This document shows, piece after piece, positions 52,505 through 60,949 of a stretch of 64,000 bases of DNA; the first letter of the stretch is position 1; each line of letters opens with the position of its first letter. The notes beneath the pieces are model-generated. The model was not told the origin of the DNA and made no database searches. It saw only the letters and a list, made by a program, of their open reading frames with translations. A program made the position numbers and the translations under genes. Origin of the DNA: Desulfovibrionaceae bacterium (lineage in GTDB: Bacteria > Desulfobacterota > Desulfovibrionia > Desulfovibrionales > Desulfovibrionaceae); NCBI GenBank assembly GCA_031082225.1, contig JAVHLG010000011.1, positions 16,737 to 80,736 on the forward strand. The letters run 5' to 3'.

Positions 52505-52846
52505 ATGAAACTGATAATCGCCTACTTCAGGCCTGAACAGCTCAATGCCGTCAAGCAGGCCCTCTATGCCAAAGGTGTCCACAGCATGTCCGCCACCAAC
52601 ATCGCCGGGTCCGGACGCCAGAAGGGCTACACCGAAACGTACCGCGGGGTCATGATCGAGGTGAACCTGCTCAAAAAGGTGCGCCTGGAAGTCGCGGTCA
52701 AGGACGAGAAGGTCACCGAAACCATGGACGCCATCAGCGCCGGGGCCCAGACGGGCAAAGAAGGCGACGGCATGATCTTCGTCCTGGACATCGCCGACGC
52801 CCGCCGCATCCGCACCGGAGAGACCGGGGAAATGGTCTTCGGATAA
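52505..52846 (+). CDS. glnK: PII nitrogen regulatory protein without the uridylylation tyrosine
   Basis: A 113-residue PII protein: KLIIAYFRPEQLNAVKQALY, the T-loop GSGRQKGYTETYRGVMIEVN and the C-terminal GEGDGMIF-type site seen as GKEGDGMIFVLDIADARRIR. Numbering matches E. coli GlnB exactly through the T-loop, and residue 51 is Ile where GlnB has the uridylylated Tyr51; Tyr46 is kept. It therefore probably works only by binding ATP/ADP and 2-oxoglutarate. It is co-transcribed with amtB, whose channel it should gate. A strong terminator follows. Confidence 0.95.
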   Translation: MKLIIAYFRPEQLNAVKQALYAKGVHSMSATNIAGSGRQKGYTETYRGVMIEVNLLKKVRLEVAVKDEKVTETMDAISAGAQTGKEGDGMIFVLDIADARRIRTGETGEMVFG

Positions 52847-52867
52847 CGACAACATCCCGCCAGCATG

Positions 52868-52905
52868 AAAACCCGGGGTGGACGCCAGTCCCCCCGGGTT
52901 TTTCG
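52868..52905 (+). terminator. Intrinsic terminator of the amtB-PII operon
   Basis: AAACCCGGGG and CCCCGGGTTT form a perfect stem of at least nine pairs, followed by a T-run. It starts 22 bases after the PII stop. Confidence 0.88.
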
Positions 52906-53088
52906 GTTGGCGCGGCAGCGACGATCGCGAAAACCGCAAGCAGGAAGCGGCCCTGCCGCGCTGGAAGCGAGCGGTTTTCGTGCCTCTCTGCCCGGCGGCG
53001 ACGCCGCCGCTGGCGGCGCAAGGCTCGGGTTTTGAAAAAAGCAGGGCCTTGTCGTTCGTTTGCAACGACGCCAGTCCCCCCGGGTTTT
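52881..53088 (+). repeat. 22-bp exact repeat of the terminator's 3' half
   Basis: GACGCCAGTCCCCCC plus the following GGGTTTT occurs at 52881-52902 and again, unchanged, at 53067-53088. The second copy lacks the left arm, so it does not form the same hairpin. The 345-base region between the PII gene and the next gene holds no other recognisable feature. Confidence 0.85.
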
Positions 53089-53191
53089 CCATTTTTTCGA
53101 CCGGAAAACGTTTTACGCCTGCCCCGGCCCGATGCTAAAAGATCCAGACCGCCATCCGCGACAGACCTGCCCCTGCAGCAAGGAGCGCCCC

Positions 53192-53452
53192 GTGAGCGTC
53201 GAATGGGAAAAGCACGACGACACCACCTACTTCGTCAATCTGGCCAAGGCCCTTTTGGTGGCTGTGGTCTATGACCGCATGGGCACGCCGGGCTGGAAGG
53301 TCCAGGTGGGCAAGCGGTCCCTCAAAGACAAGTTCGCCACGGCCGAAGACGCCAAGAAGGTGGCCGTGGCCTATGCCGAACGCGTCCTGAACCAGTGCCG
53401 GGAGGAACTCGAAACCCTGAAGGCCGCCGAGCCCCCTCCCAAAAAGGCCTGA
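53192..53452 (+). CDS. Small protein of unknown function
   Basis: An 86-residue soluble protein starting with GTG, AAGGAG six bases upstream. The sequence is VSVEWEKHDDTTYFVNLAKA, VVYDRMGTPGWKVQVGKRSL and a helix AEDAKKVAVAYAERVLNQCR, ending in a Pro/Lys tail. It looks like a small alpha/beta domain (a strand pair and one helix). No family is recognised. It stands between amtB-PII and the CPA2 antiporter, in the same direction. Confidence 0.75.
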   Translation: MSVEWEKHDDTTYFVNLAKALLVAVVYDRMGTPGWKVQVGKRSLKDKFATAEDAKKVAVAYAERVLNQCREELETLKAAEPPPKKA

Positions 53453-53624
53453 CCAGGGGCCGGGCGGGGGGCGGCAACCGCCCCGGACCGCGGCCGAAAC
53501 AAAAAAAGCCTTCCCCCGCGCCCTGCCGCGCCCTGTCACGCACTGAAGAATGAATGTGCGCCCGCATGGCGGCGCATGGCATGCGGGCTTGGACAACCCT
53601 TTTTCAGGATGCCATCATCTTCCC

Positions 53625-55637
53625 ATGGAATTCGCACTGCTCAAAGAAATCGTCGTCATCTTCTGCCTGTCCATCGGGGTCATTTTCCTGTGCCACAAGA
53701 TCCGGATACCGGCCATCGTCGGGTTTCTGCTCACCGGCGTGCTGGCGGGCCCGCATGGACTGGGGCTTGTGGCCTCGGTACACGAGGTCGAGACCGTGGC
53801 CGAGATCGGCGTCATCCTGCTGCTGTTCACCATCGGCCTGGAGCTGTCCATCTCGGAACTGGTCAAGCTCAGAAAGCCGGTCTTTTTGGGCGGCGCGGCC
53901 CAGGTGCTCCTGACCATCCTGGTCTTCGACGGCGCGGCCTCGCTTCTGGGCTTCACCCCCGGCCAGGCCGCCTTTGCGGGTTTTTTGGTGGCGCTTTCGA
54001 GCACGGCCATCGTGCTCAAGCTTTTGCAGGAGCGGGCCGAAACCAACACCCCCCACGGCCGCATCATCCTGGCCATCCTCATCTTCCAGGACTTGATCAT
54101 CGTGCCCATGATGCTCATGGTCCCCTTCCTCTCCGGCCAGAGCGCGGCCTTGAGCTCCTCGCTTCTGCTCATGACCGCCAAGGGCATCGGCGTCGTGGTC
54201 CTGGTCTTTTTCCTGGCCAGGAAAATCGTGCCCTGGGTGCTGGGGGCGGTCATGCGCACCCGCAGCAAGGAACTGTTTCTTTTGACCACGCTTGGCATCT
54301 GCATGTCCGTGGCCTTTTTGACCTCGAGCCTGGGCCTGTCGCTCTCTCTTGGGGCCTTCCTGGCCGGACTCATCATGTCCGAATCGGAATATTCCTTAAG
54401 CGCCCTGGAGGGCATCCTGCCCTTCCGCGACGTATTCACCAGCCTTTTTTTCGTCTCCGTGGGCATGTTGCTCAACATGTCCTATTTCATCGAGCATGTG
54501 GACACGGTGCTCCTGGCCACTGCGGCGGTCATCGTGGGCAAGACCTTGCTTGCGGCCACGGCGGCGCGCATCCTGGGCTATCCCCTGCGCCCGGCCGTGC
54601 TGGTGGGACTCGCTCTCTGCCAGGTGGGCGAATTTTCTTTCGTCCTGGCCAAGAGCGGGCTGTCCCAGGGGCTTATCGGCCCGGACCACTACCAGCTTTT
54701 CCTGTCGGCCAGCATCCTGACCATGCTTTTGACGCCCTTTTGCATCATGTTCGCCCCGGCCCTGGCCGACCGCATCGGTCGGCTGCCGCTTTTGTCCGCC
54801 GCCGCCGCGCCCTACCGGGGGCCGGACTTGGACGGCGGCCAGCACCGCGACCTCACCGACCACCTCATCATCTGCGGCTTCGGCATCGGCGGCAAACACC
54901 TGGCCCGGGCCGCCAAGGCCGCAGGCGTGGACTACACCATCCTGGAGATGAACCCGGACACGGTGCGCTCCCAGGCCGCCAAGGGCGAACCCATCGCCTA
55001 CGGCGACGCCACCCAGCCGGCCGTGCTCGAGCACGCCGGAATCCACACCGCCCGGGTGCTGGCCATCGTGGTCTCGGACCCGGTGGCCATCCGGCGCATC
55101 ACGGACACGGCCCGCAAGACCAATCCGGCCGTGCACATCGTGGCCCGCACCCGGTTTTTGAACGAGCTCGGCCCACTCAAGGAGCTTGGGGCCAACGACG
55201 TCATTCCCGAGGAGTTCGAGACCTCCATCGAAATATTTACCCGGGTCATGACCAAGTACATGGTGCCACGCATGGACATTGAGCGGTTCGTTTCGGAGGT
55301 GCGCTCCGAGAGCTACGAGATGCTGCGCAACCTGGACATCCAGGGCCAGCCCATGGACGCCCTGAAAAAAGGCTTCACGGGCCTGGACGTCAGCGCCATG
55401 ACCGTGGAGGAAGGCTCCATGCTTGACGGCAAGACCCTGGAGGAATCCGAACTGCGCCGCACCCACGGCCTGACCGTGGTGGCCGTGGGCCGGGGTGGAC
55501 AGGTCTTTGCCAACCCCGACGGCACCCTGCGCTTTACGGCCGGGGATGTGGCCTACGTGTTCGGCCCGCATGGCGACATCACGGCCAAGGCCGGACTCTT
55601 CGCGGCCAGGCGGCGCTCCTGGGAGGAGAATGCATGA
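53625..55637 (+). CDS. CPA2 cation:proton antiporter with RCK domains (KefB-like)
   Basis: A 670-residue protein: about 12 transmembrane helices at 1-385 (VVIFCLSIGVIFLCHKIRIP, VVASVHEVETVAEIGVILLL-like block, ALSSTAIVLKLLQER), an RCK/TrkA-N domain at about 412-530 (LIICGFGIGGKHLARAAKAA, DATQPAVLEHAGI) and a TrkA-C domain at about 580-660. The family exchanges K+ or Na+ for protons, gated by nucleotides on RCK. Start ATG 53625 begins directly with the first helix; no strong ribosome site is seen. The zinc-ribbon gene begins inside its stop (ATGA). Confidence 0.94.
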   Translation: MEFALLKEIVVIFCLSIGVIFLCHKIRIPAIVGFLLTGVLAGPHGLGLVASVHEVETVAEIGVILLLFTIGLELSISELVKLRKPVFLGGAAQVLLTILVFDGAASLLGFTPGQAAFAGFLVALSSTAIVLKLLQERAETNTPHGRIILAILIFQDLIIVPMMLMVPFLSGQSAALSSSLLLMTAKGIGVVVLVFFLARKIVPWVLGAVMRTRSKELFLLTTLGICMSVAFLTSSLGLSLSLGAFLAGLIMSESEYSLSALEGILPFRDVFTSLFFVSVGMLLNMSYFIEHVDTVLLATAAVIVGKTLLAATAARILGYPLRPAVLVGLALCQVGEFSFVLAKSGLSQGLIGPDHYQLFLSASILTMLLTPFCIMFAPALADRIGRLPLLSAAAAPYRGPDLDGGQHRDLTDHLIICGFGIGGKHLARAAKAAGVDYTILEMNPDTVRSQAAKGEPIAYGDATQPAVLEHAGIHTARVLAIVVSDPVAIRRITDTARKTNPAVHIVARTRFLNELGPLKELGANDVIPEEFETSIEIFTRVMTKYMVPRMDIERFVSEVRSESYEMLRNLDIQGQPMDALKKGFTGLDVSAMTVEEGSMLDGKTLEESELRRTHGLTVVAVGRGGQVFANPDGTLRFTAGDVAYVFGPHGDITAKAGLFAARRRSWEENA

Positions 55638-55843
55638 ACGCCATCTTCCAGGTGATCCACAACATCCTGCGCCGCAAGGGGCAACAGGCCCGCTGTCCGC
55701 ATTGCGGAAAACCCCTGTCGCAGCGCGACGCTCCATACAACACGGGCAACATGGGCAACACGGACGACACGGACGCCCAAAACTCCGGCGCGCCCCGCTG
55801 TCCGTCCTGCGGCCGCCCCCTGTCCGGCGACGACACGCCCTGA
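55634..55843 (+). CDS. Small double zinc-ribbon protein
   Basis: A 69-residue protein with two CxxC pairs, CPHCGKPL near residue 21 and CPSCGRPLSG near residue 56, the sort of knuckles that bind zinc. An N-terminal amphipathic helix (AIFQVIHNILRRKGQQ) and a polar spacer (YNTGNMGNTDDTDAQ) separate them. It overlaps the antiporter stop by four bases, so it is translated from the same mRNA. Its function is unknown; it may be an accessory protein of the antiporter. Confidence 0.8.
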   Translation: MNAIFQVIHNILRRKGQQARCPHCGKPLSQRDAPYNTGNMGNTDDTDAQNSGAPRCPSCGRPLSGDDTP

Positions 55844-55899
55844 ACCCCATCGCCCCGGCATAGACGCAACCACGACCACCCGCCCCACAGGAGTCCGCC

Positions 55900-56454
55900 A
55901 TGATCGACCGCGCATCCGCCCTGACGCTTCTTGCCTCCCGCAATCCGGAACGCCATCTGGTGTGCCACGCCCTGGAGACCGAGGCCATCATGGCCGCCAT
56001 GGCCAGGGAACTCGGCGAGGACGCCGAGCTGTGGGGCCTGACCGGGCTTTTGCACGACCTGGACTACCCGGACACCAAGGACGATCCGGCCCGGCACGGC
56101 CTTTCGTGCGCCGCGCTTCTGGACGGCAGGCTGCCGCCCGAGGCCCTGGCCGCCATCGCCGCTCACAACAGCGAGCACACCGGGGTCATGCCCGCCGCCC
56201 GCCTGGACTATGCGCTGCGCTGCGCCGAGTCCGTGACCGGGATGATCTCTGCGGCGGCGCTGATCCGGCCCACCAAGATGGAGGGGCTGGCCCCCAAGAG
56301 CATCAAAAAGAAGATGAAGGACAAGGCCTTTGCCGCGGCGGTGAGAAGGGAGAATATTTTGGAGTGCGACAAGGCGGGCATGGAGCTGGATGCGTTTCTG
56401 GCTACGGCCATTGCGGCCATGGCGGTCATCGCGCCCGAGGTGGGGCTGGCGTAA
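55900..56454 (+). CDS. HD-domain phosphohydrolase-like protein
   Basis: A 184-residue protein with the HD motif set: HLVCHALETEAIMAAMAREL, GLTGLLHDLDYPDT (HD pair), then AHNSEHTGVMPAARLDYALR and AESVTGMISAAALIRPTKME. HD proteins hydrolyse phosphate or phosphodiester bonds with metal ions; the substrate here is unknown. GGAG precedes the ATG. It is 57 bases after the zinc-ribbon gene on the same strand and ends 14 bases from a convergent antitoxin-like gene. Confidence 0.9.
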   Translation: MIDRASALTLLASRNPERHLVCHALETEAIMAAMARELGEDAELWGLTGLLHDLDYPDTKDDPARHGLSCAALLDGRLPPEALAAIAAHNSEHTGVMPAARLDYALRCAESVTGMISAAALIRPTKMEGLAPKSIKKKMKDKAFAAAVRRENILECDKAGMELDAFLATAIAAMAVIAPEVGLA

Positions 56455-56467
56455 ACCAAAAATTACG

Positions 56468-56686
56468 TCAGAATTTATTGTCGTAGCCGTCCATCTCCGG
56501 CGCATCCCAATCCGGGGCGAAGGCCTCAAGCCGTGCCCGAGTCTGCCGCGCCTCTTCCGGCGTCAGTCCAAAGGCCGCAACCGGCCTCTCCCCGGCCAGC
56601 CGCTCCCGGATGGCCTCCCATTCGGCCAGCGGGATGACCACCGCCACCCGGTTGCCCTGTTCGTCGGTCTGGTATTGAATGCTCAT
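56468..56686 (-). CDS. Antitoxin-like small protein without a toxin partner
   Basis: A 72-residue protein whose N-terminus MSIQYQTDEQGNRVAVVIPL, then AEWEAIRERLAGE, resembles antitoxins of the RelB/Phd type, which open with 'Y....G...AVVIPL.EW..I'. The C-terminal half is acidic and Arg-rich (LTPEEARQTRARLEAFAPDW), as in toxin-wrapping tails. GGGAGG precedes the ATG. No toxin gene is found on either side: the downstream neighbour is a convergent HD gene. It may be an orphan or a regulator. Confidence 0.7.
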   Translation of the reverse strand: MSIQYQTDEQGNRVAVVIPLAEWEAIRERLAGERPVAAFGLTPEEARQTRARLEAFAPDWDAPEMDGYDNKF

Positions 56687-56873
56687 GGCGGAAACCTCCC
56701 TGCCCGGCCGCATGGCGGCCGAGTCAAGCGCGTCGCGTTCCCCTGTCTAGCATGGCGTCTGCGAAATTGGTATGCCCGAATCCGGCATGCAACAGTTTGA
56801 GATACTTATTTTTTCATAAATAATACTGGCGTATTGTTACGCGACGCAACACGAGCGCCGGTCATCCCGCATG

Positions 56874-56900
56874 AAAAAAGCCCCCTCACCCGGAAGGGGC
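56874..56900 (-). terminator. Intrinsic terminator after the HPP-family gene
   Basis: On the minus strand GCCCC pairs with GGGGC across a loop that can extend the stem, and is followed by six T. It starts just beyond the HPP stop. Confidence 0.7.
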
Positions 56901-56901
56901 A

Positions 56902-57717
56902 TCATCCCGCTTTCCCCCGGACGATGGGGGCAGGGGGAACGGGCGACTGGTCCGGAGGACATTTTTTCGCCTCGCCGCCCACCACCACCCCGGACACGAA
57001 GGGCTGGGCCAGAAGCGCCACCACCCCGGCCAGCATCACCCACATCCCGGCCATGTAGACCGCCTCGGAAACCGGCCGCAGGGCCATGAGCGCAAACGCC
57101 GCCGCACACAGGCCAAGGCCGACCAGTTCCATCCGCTCCAGGCCAAAGCGCCGGGTCCGGCCAGTCCCGTCCTCCGGGGCCGGAAACTCGAACCACACCC
57201 GGTTCCAGGCCAGGGAAAACCCCACCACCAGGACCGCCCCCCAGGCCATATGCACCGGCAAAACCAGCGTGTCGGCAGGCAGCGGCAAAATGGCCGGGAT
57301 GACCGCCGTGGCCGCCGCCGGGGGATGGTCGGCGTCAAACACCTGCATGAACACCGCCGCCAGGGCCACGGCCAGCCCGAGCGTCAGCGGCAGGGCCAGG
57401 GCCGGGTCGGACACCGCCCAATTCACCGCATAGACGGCGGCAAGCCCGCCCACAGTGGATACGAAATGCCCGGCGATGACCTGCCGGGGCCGGGCCACAC
57501 GCAGATAGGCGCAGGCCGCGCTGATGAAACAGGTGGCCGCCAGGGGCGGATAGAGCACCCCCACCCCGCAGGCCTCGGAGATGGCCGCGACCAGCAGCAA
57601 AAAAAGCCCGGCCCCGGCCGATCCCCAGATCAGCCGCGACAGGGAGATGACCCCGGGCCCGTAGACATCCTTGCGGAACTCCCGACGGCACGGCGGCTTG
57701 AGGCGTATCTGGATCAT
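56902..57717 (-). CDS. HPP family integral membrane protein
   Basis: A 271-residue protein with about five transmembrane segments after a basic N-terminus (MIQIRLKPPCRREFRKD): SRLIWGSAGAGLFLLLVAAI, YPPLAATCFISAACAY, a helix at VSTVGGLAAVYAVNWAV, LPLTLGLAVALAAVFMQVF and others. The family motif HPPAAATAVIP (Ala/Pro-rich after HPP) is present as DADHPPAAATA. Plant and cyanobacterial HPP proteins transport nitrite; bacterial roles are mostly unknown. It follows, in the same direction, the FeS and molybdopterin genes, separated by 305 bases. A T-run terminator follows it. Confidence 0.88.
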   Translation of the reverse strand: MIQIRLKPPCRREFRKDVYGPGVISLSRLIWGSAGAGLFLLLVAAISEACGVGVLYPPLAATCFISAACAYLRVARPRQVIAGHFVSTVGGLAAVYAVNWAVSDPALALPLTLGLAVALAAVFMQVFDADHPPAAATAVIPAILPLPADTLVLPVHMAWGAVLVVGFSLAWNRVWFEFPAPEDGTGRTRRFGLERMELVGLGLCAAAFALMALRPVSEAVYMAGMWVMLAGVVALLAQPFVSGVVVGGEAKKCPPDQSPVPPAPIVRGKAG

Positions 57718-57986
57718 GGGCCCTCCCCTGTGCCGGTTTCCGCCAAAGGCAGGCGCTTCGTCTCGCGTCCCGTCCCCAACACGCCGATGCGGCTTCAGGA
57801 ACAACCCGCTCGGGCGCGAGGTTCCGCCTGGCCTCCGGCCTCGCCCCGTTCGCCAAGACGCCGCCGTGGCCGCGCGGCCGGACGGACCTGTCATGATCCG
57901 CCCGGCCGCCGCCGGTTCCCTCATGTTGCGTTCGCCACTTCCGGCTATGGCCTGATACGCAGCAACACCTTGAAGTTATGATTTTT

Positions 57987-58022
57987 GTTCACAAAACACG
58001 TCTGTTTTTTGTGAACGCCACA
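57987..58022 (-). repeat. A/T-rich hairpin directly after the FeS gene stop
   Basis: GTTCACAAAACA and TGTTTTTTGTGAAC form a stem with a four-base loop and two bulged T. AACGCCACA separates it from the stop. The element resembles the one at 19904-19938. The 305-base stretch 57718-58022 holds no other recognisable feature. Confidence 0.5.
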
Positions 58023-58583
58023 CTACCCCTTGGGACTTTTCACATACAGGATCGACTGGGTGCTGCGCTTTTTGATCAGCGCCTTGCCCTCGGCCTCGGC
58101 GTGCATGAGCAGGATTTCCTTCTCGCCGAAACGCAATGCGTCGGCCAGACAGACCTCCACGCACACCGGTTCCAGGCCGTGGATCACCCGGTCGTAGCAC
58201 AGGTCGCACTTGTGGGCGAAGTTGCCTGCGGCGTCGAACTGGATCACGTCGTAGGGACACTTGGCCAGACACTTCTTGGCGCCGGTGCAGGCCGCCTTGT
58301 CGATACGCACGATGCCGGTCTGGACGTCCTTGGCGATGGCCCCGGACGGACAGGCCTTGATGCACGGCGGCTTCTTGCAGTGCTGGCACATGACCACCCA
58401 GAAGTCCTCGGCCAGATCGGGATAGGTTCCCGTGAGCTCGTTTTCCACCCGGATATAGTGGCTCATCTCGCCGGGCATGGCGTTTTCGTGGTCCACCAGG
58501 CCGTGATGGTTGCGGCAGGCGACGATGCAGGTCTTGCAGCCGATGCAGCGGTCGAGATCGACCATGATGCTGAGCTGTTTCAT
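58023..58583 (-). CDS. Four-cluster ferredoxin-like electron-transfer subunit
   Basis: A 186-residue iron-sulfur protein of the NrfC/DmsB type with four 4Fe-4S motifs: CIGCKTCIVAC (Cys13-), CQHCKKPPCIKACP (Cys66-), CTGAKKCLAKCP (Cys99-) and CDLCYDRVIHGLEPVCVEVC. In the third motif the second cysteine is Ala102, so that cluster may be 3Fe-4S or missing. There is no Tat signal and no membrane anchor. It is the partner of the molybdopterin enzyme, 13 bases downstream of it, and passes electrons to or from a cytoplasmic acceptor. Confidence 0.92.
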   Translation of the reverse strand: MKQLSIMVDLDRCIGCKTCIVACRNHHGLVDHENAMPGEMSHYIRVENELTGTYPDLAEDFWVVMCQHCKKPPCIKACPSGAIAKDVQTGIVRIDKAACTGAKKCLAKCPYDVIQFDAAGNFAHKCDLCYDRVIHGLEPVCVEVCLADALRFGEKEILLMHAEAEGKALIKKRSTQSILYVKSPKG

Positions 58584-58596
58584 GGCGTGTTTCCCC

Positions 58597-60732
58597 CTAC
58601 TTGTGGATGTTCACGCGGGTGGCCACGTGGGCTTCGCCGCCGCGCAGGTCCTGCTCGTCCAGGTGCGATCCGGCGTCGGCGATCAGTTCGTTGTCCCCGG
58701 CCCAGTTCCCCCGCGCCGCCACCTTGCCCATGGTCTGCCCGAAGCCGTGGATCAGCCCGGCGCAGCCCGGCTTTATACGCTCGGACAGGGCCACGGGCAG
58801 CCGGACCTGGCCGGTTGACGAGGCCACGGTGACCATGTCGCCCTCGGCGATGCCCAGCCGCACGGCGTCGATGGGGTTTATGACCACGGGATTGGCGTCC
58901 AGGCCCGAGACCGGGTCGCGCAATTGGGCGTTGTTCTGGGACCAGGCCCCGGTGTTGTTCAAGAAGATGGTGCGGAAGTTCACCAGGATGAAGGGGAACT
59001 CCTTCTCGCCCCGGCGAAACTCCAGGGGCAGTTCGGGACTCGGCCACTGCTGCCCGATATCCGCGTACATCCGCCATTCCAGCTCGATCTTGCCGCTTGC
59101 GGTGTTGAACTTCCCGGCGTCCTCATACTTGCGAAAGCCCGCCGTGCCCGGGGACCACAGCCCGCCATTGTCCAGAAGCTTCTGCATGGACATGCCCACG
59201 CCCGACAACTCGATGTCGTAGTATTCCACATCGTCCTTGAAGGCGAAGTATTCCGGAAACATGCGCTTGCCGAGTTCGATCATCACCCGGTTGGCGTGGC
59301 GCGTCTCGTGCAGTGGATCGATGACCGGGCGGCACAGGGCCGCCGTGTGCCCGTAGTTGTACCACCAGGGCATGTACAGCAGCTCCCAGCGTTCGAAGTT
59401 GGTCTGATCCGGCAGGACCAGATCCGCCCACTTCATGGTCTCCGAGGGCATGATCTCCGTGACCACGAACAGCTCCAGCTTGTAGTCGCCCTTTTCGTCG
59501 CGCATGGTCATGGCCTTGCGCCACTCCCCGGAGCCCATCTCCGACAGGGCCGGGTTGCACTCCGAGGCGAAAAAGACCTTGAGGGTTCCTTCCTTCACGG
59601 CCTGGGCCGCGTACCAGGTGGGTTCCAGGATGAAATTGTAGTGGTCGAACCTGTCCTTGTTGGGACCGGTGCGGTGATAGCCCAGTTCCTTGAGGTTGGG
59701 GGCCGTGGGCACGGGCGTGACCGGGGCCATGGGCGCGATCTCGGGCAGGGGCTGGCCGCCGGGGTTGTCCAGGTTGCCGGTGATGACCAAAAGGATGCTC
59801 CAGACATGCCCCCAGTCCATGGCGTTGCCGTACATGATGGACTTAAACGCGTCGATGCACACGCTTTTGGCCTCGGCGCACATCTTCGCCAGCCTGACGA
59901 TGTCCGCAGCCGGAACATCGCAGATGCGGCTCATGTTCTCCGGGGTCTTGTCCGCGATAAATGCCATGAGATTGTCCATGTCCCCGGGCCGCACCCATTT
60001 GTCGCAAAAGGCCTTGTCGTACAGGTCGTTCGTCAGCAGATAGTGGCACACGCCCAGAAACAGGGCTGCGTCGCCGCCGGGCTTGATGGGGATCCACCAG
60101 TCGGCCTTGGCGGCCTCGGAGCGGAAGATGGGGTCGATGACCACAAGCTTCGCCCCGCGCGCCTTGGCGTTCAGGATGTCCCGGGGCACGCAGGCGTCGT
60201 CCAGGCAGCCGAAGGGATGCCTGCCGGAGAGGATCATGAGCCCGCCCTTGGGCACGGTGTAGTACATGGGCGCGATGTGGTGGTTGGGGAAGCAGCCGAA
60301 GGTGTGCAGATGGGCCATGATCTTGGCCGAGTCGCAGTGCGGCAGCCCCGTGGAGATGAACCCGCCCGCAGCGTTGACGAAGCGCCACTTGGGGTCGGTG
60401 GTGGAGTGGGGAAACATGGAATAGGTGAAGGTGTGGGCCTCGCCGCGCTCCCGCAGTTCGCGCAGCTTTTTTTCCATGATATCCAGGGCCTCGTCCCAGG
60501 TGATGCGCTCGAATCTGCCCTCGCCGCGCTCGCCCACCCGCTTGAGCGGATATTTGAGGCGTTCTGCGGAATACAGGGTGGTGATGCCGGCCATGCCCTT
60601 GACGCACATCTTGCCCCTGGCCAGGGGGTTGCCCTTGACCTCCTTGACCACGCCGTCCTCGACGCGGGCTAAAATGGCGCACTCCGCCTTGCACTGGTAA
60701 CAGACGGTGGGAATCCATTCGTTTCGGTGCAT
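58597..60732 (-). CDS. Molybdopterin-dependent oxidoreductase, cytoplasmic
   Basis: A 711-residue catalytic subunit of the bis-MGD enzyme family. The N-terminal 4Fe-4S motif CYQCKAEC...GKMCVKG is followed by the molybdenum-binding domains, with a likely metal-ligand Cys in GLPHCDSAKIMAHL and the cofactor motifs ASECNPALSEMGSGEW, LDNPGGQPLPE and the C-terminal VINPIDAVRLGIAEGDMVTV. No Tat signal peptide is present, so it acts in the cytoplasm, unlike nitrate or polysulfide reductases of the periplasm. The substrate is unknown; relatives include acetylene hydratase, thiosulfate- and arsenate-type enzymes. It is followed by its FeS subunit and preceded by the sigma/binding-protein fusion. Confidence 0.93.
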   Translation of the reverse strand: MHRNEWIPTVCYQCKAECAILARVEDGVVKEVKGNPLARGKMCVKGMAGITTLYSAERLKYPLKRVGERGEGRFERITWDEALDIMEKKLRELRERGEAHTFTYSMFPHSTTDPKWRFVNAAGGFISTGLPHCDSAKIMAHLHTFGCFPNHHIAPMYYTVPKGGLMILSGRHPFGCLDDACVPRDILNAKARGAKLVVIDPIFRSEAAKADWWIPIKPGGDAALFLGVCHYLLTNDLYDKAFCDKWVRPGDMDNLMAFIADKTPENMSRICDVPAADIVRLAKMCAEAKSVCIDAFKSIMYGNAMDWGHVWSILLVITGNLDNPGGQPLPEIAPMAPVTPVPTAPNLKELGYHRTGPNKDRFDHYNFILEPTWYAAQAVKEGTLKVFFASECNPALSEMGSGEWRKAMTMRDEKGDYKLELFVVTEIMPSETMKWADLVLPDQTNFERWELLYMPWWYNYGHTAALCRPVIDPLHETRHANRVMIELGKRMFPEYFAFKDDVEYYDIELSGVGMSMQKLLDNGGLWSPGTAGFRKYEDAGKFNTASGKIELEWRMYADIGQQWPSPELPLEFRRGEKEFPFILVNFRTIFLNNTGAWSQNNAQLRDPVSGLDANPVVINPIDAVRLGIAEGDMVTVASSTGQVRLPVALSERIKPGCAGLIHGFGQTMGKVAARGNWAGDNELIADAGSHLDEQDLRGGEAHVATRVNIHK

Positions 60733-60949
60733 ATTGCGTGTCCTCCGTTAAGAATGTGCTCGTCATGCGGCCCCGGACGCGAGGGAAAAGGAACCGGCGT
60801 GCCGCATGTGTGCCGCCCTTTCCAGGGAAGAGCGGTTCCCGGGGGAAAAAGTTACCGCGCACACAAAAAAACATGAAAACGCCCGCGAGACGCCCACGGG
60901 AGGGGGAGGGGCCGCTGTGGAAACGGCGGGTGCGGCGTATAAAACAGGG

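Noticed and set aside
58924..60672. 582-codon plus-strand frame opposite the molybdopterin gene
   Set aside because: Same reason: composition is that of an antisense frame and the minus-strand protein has all family motifs.
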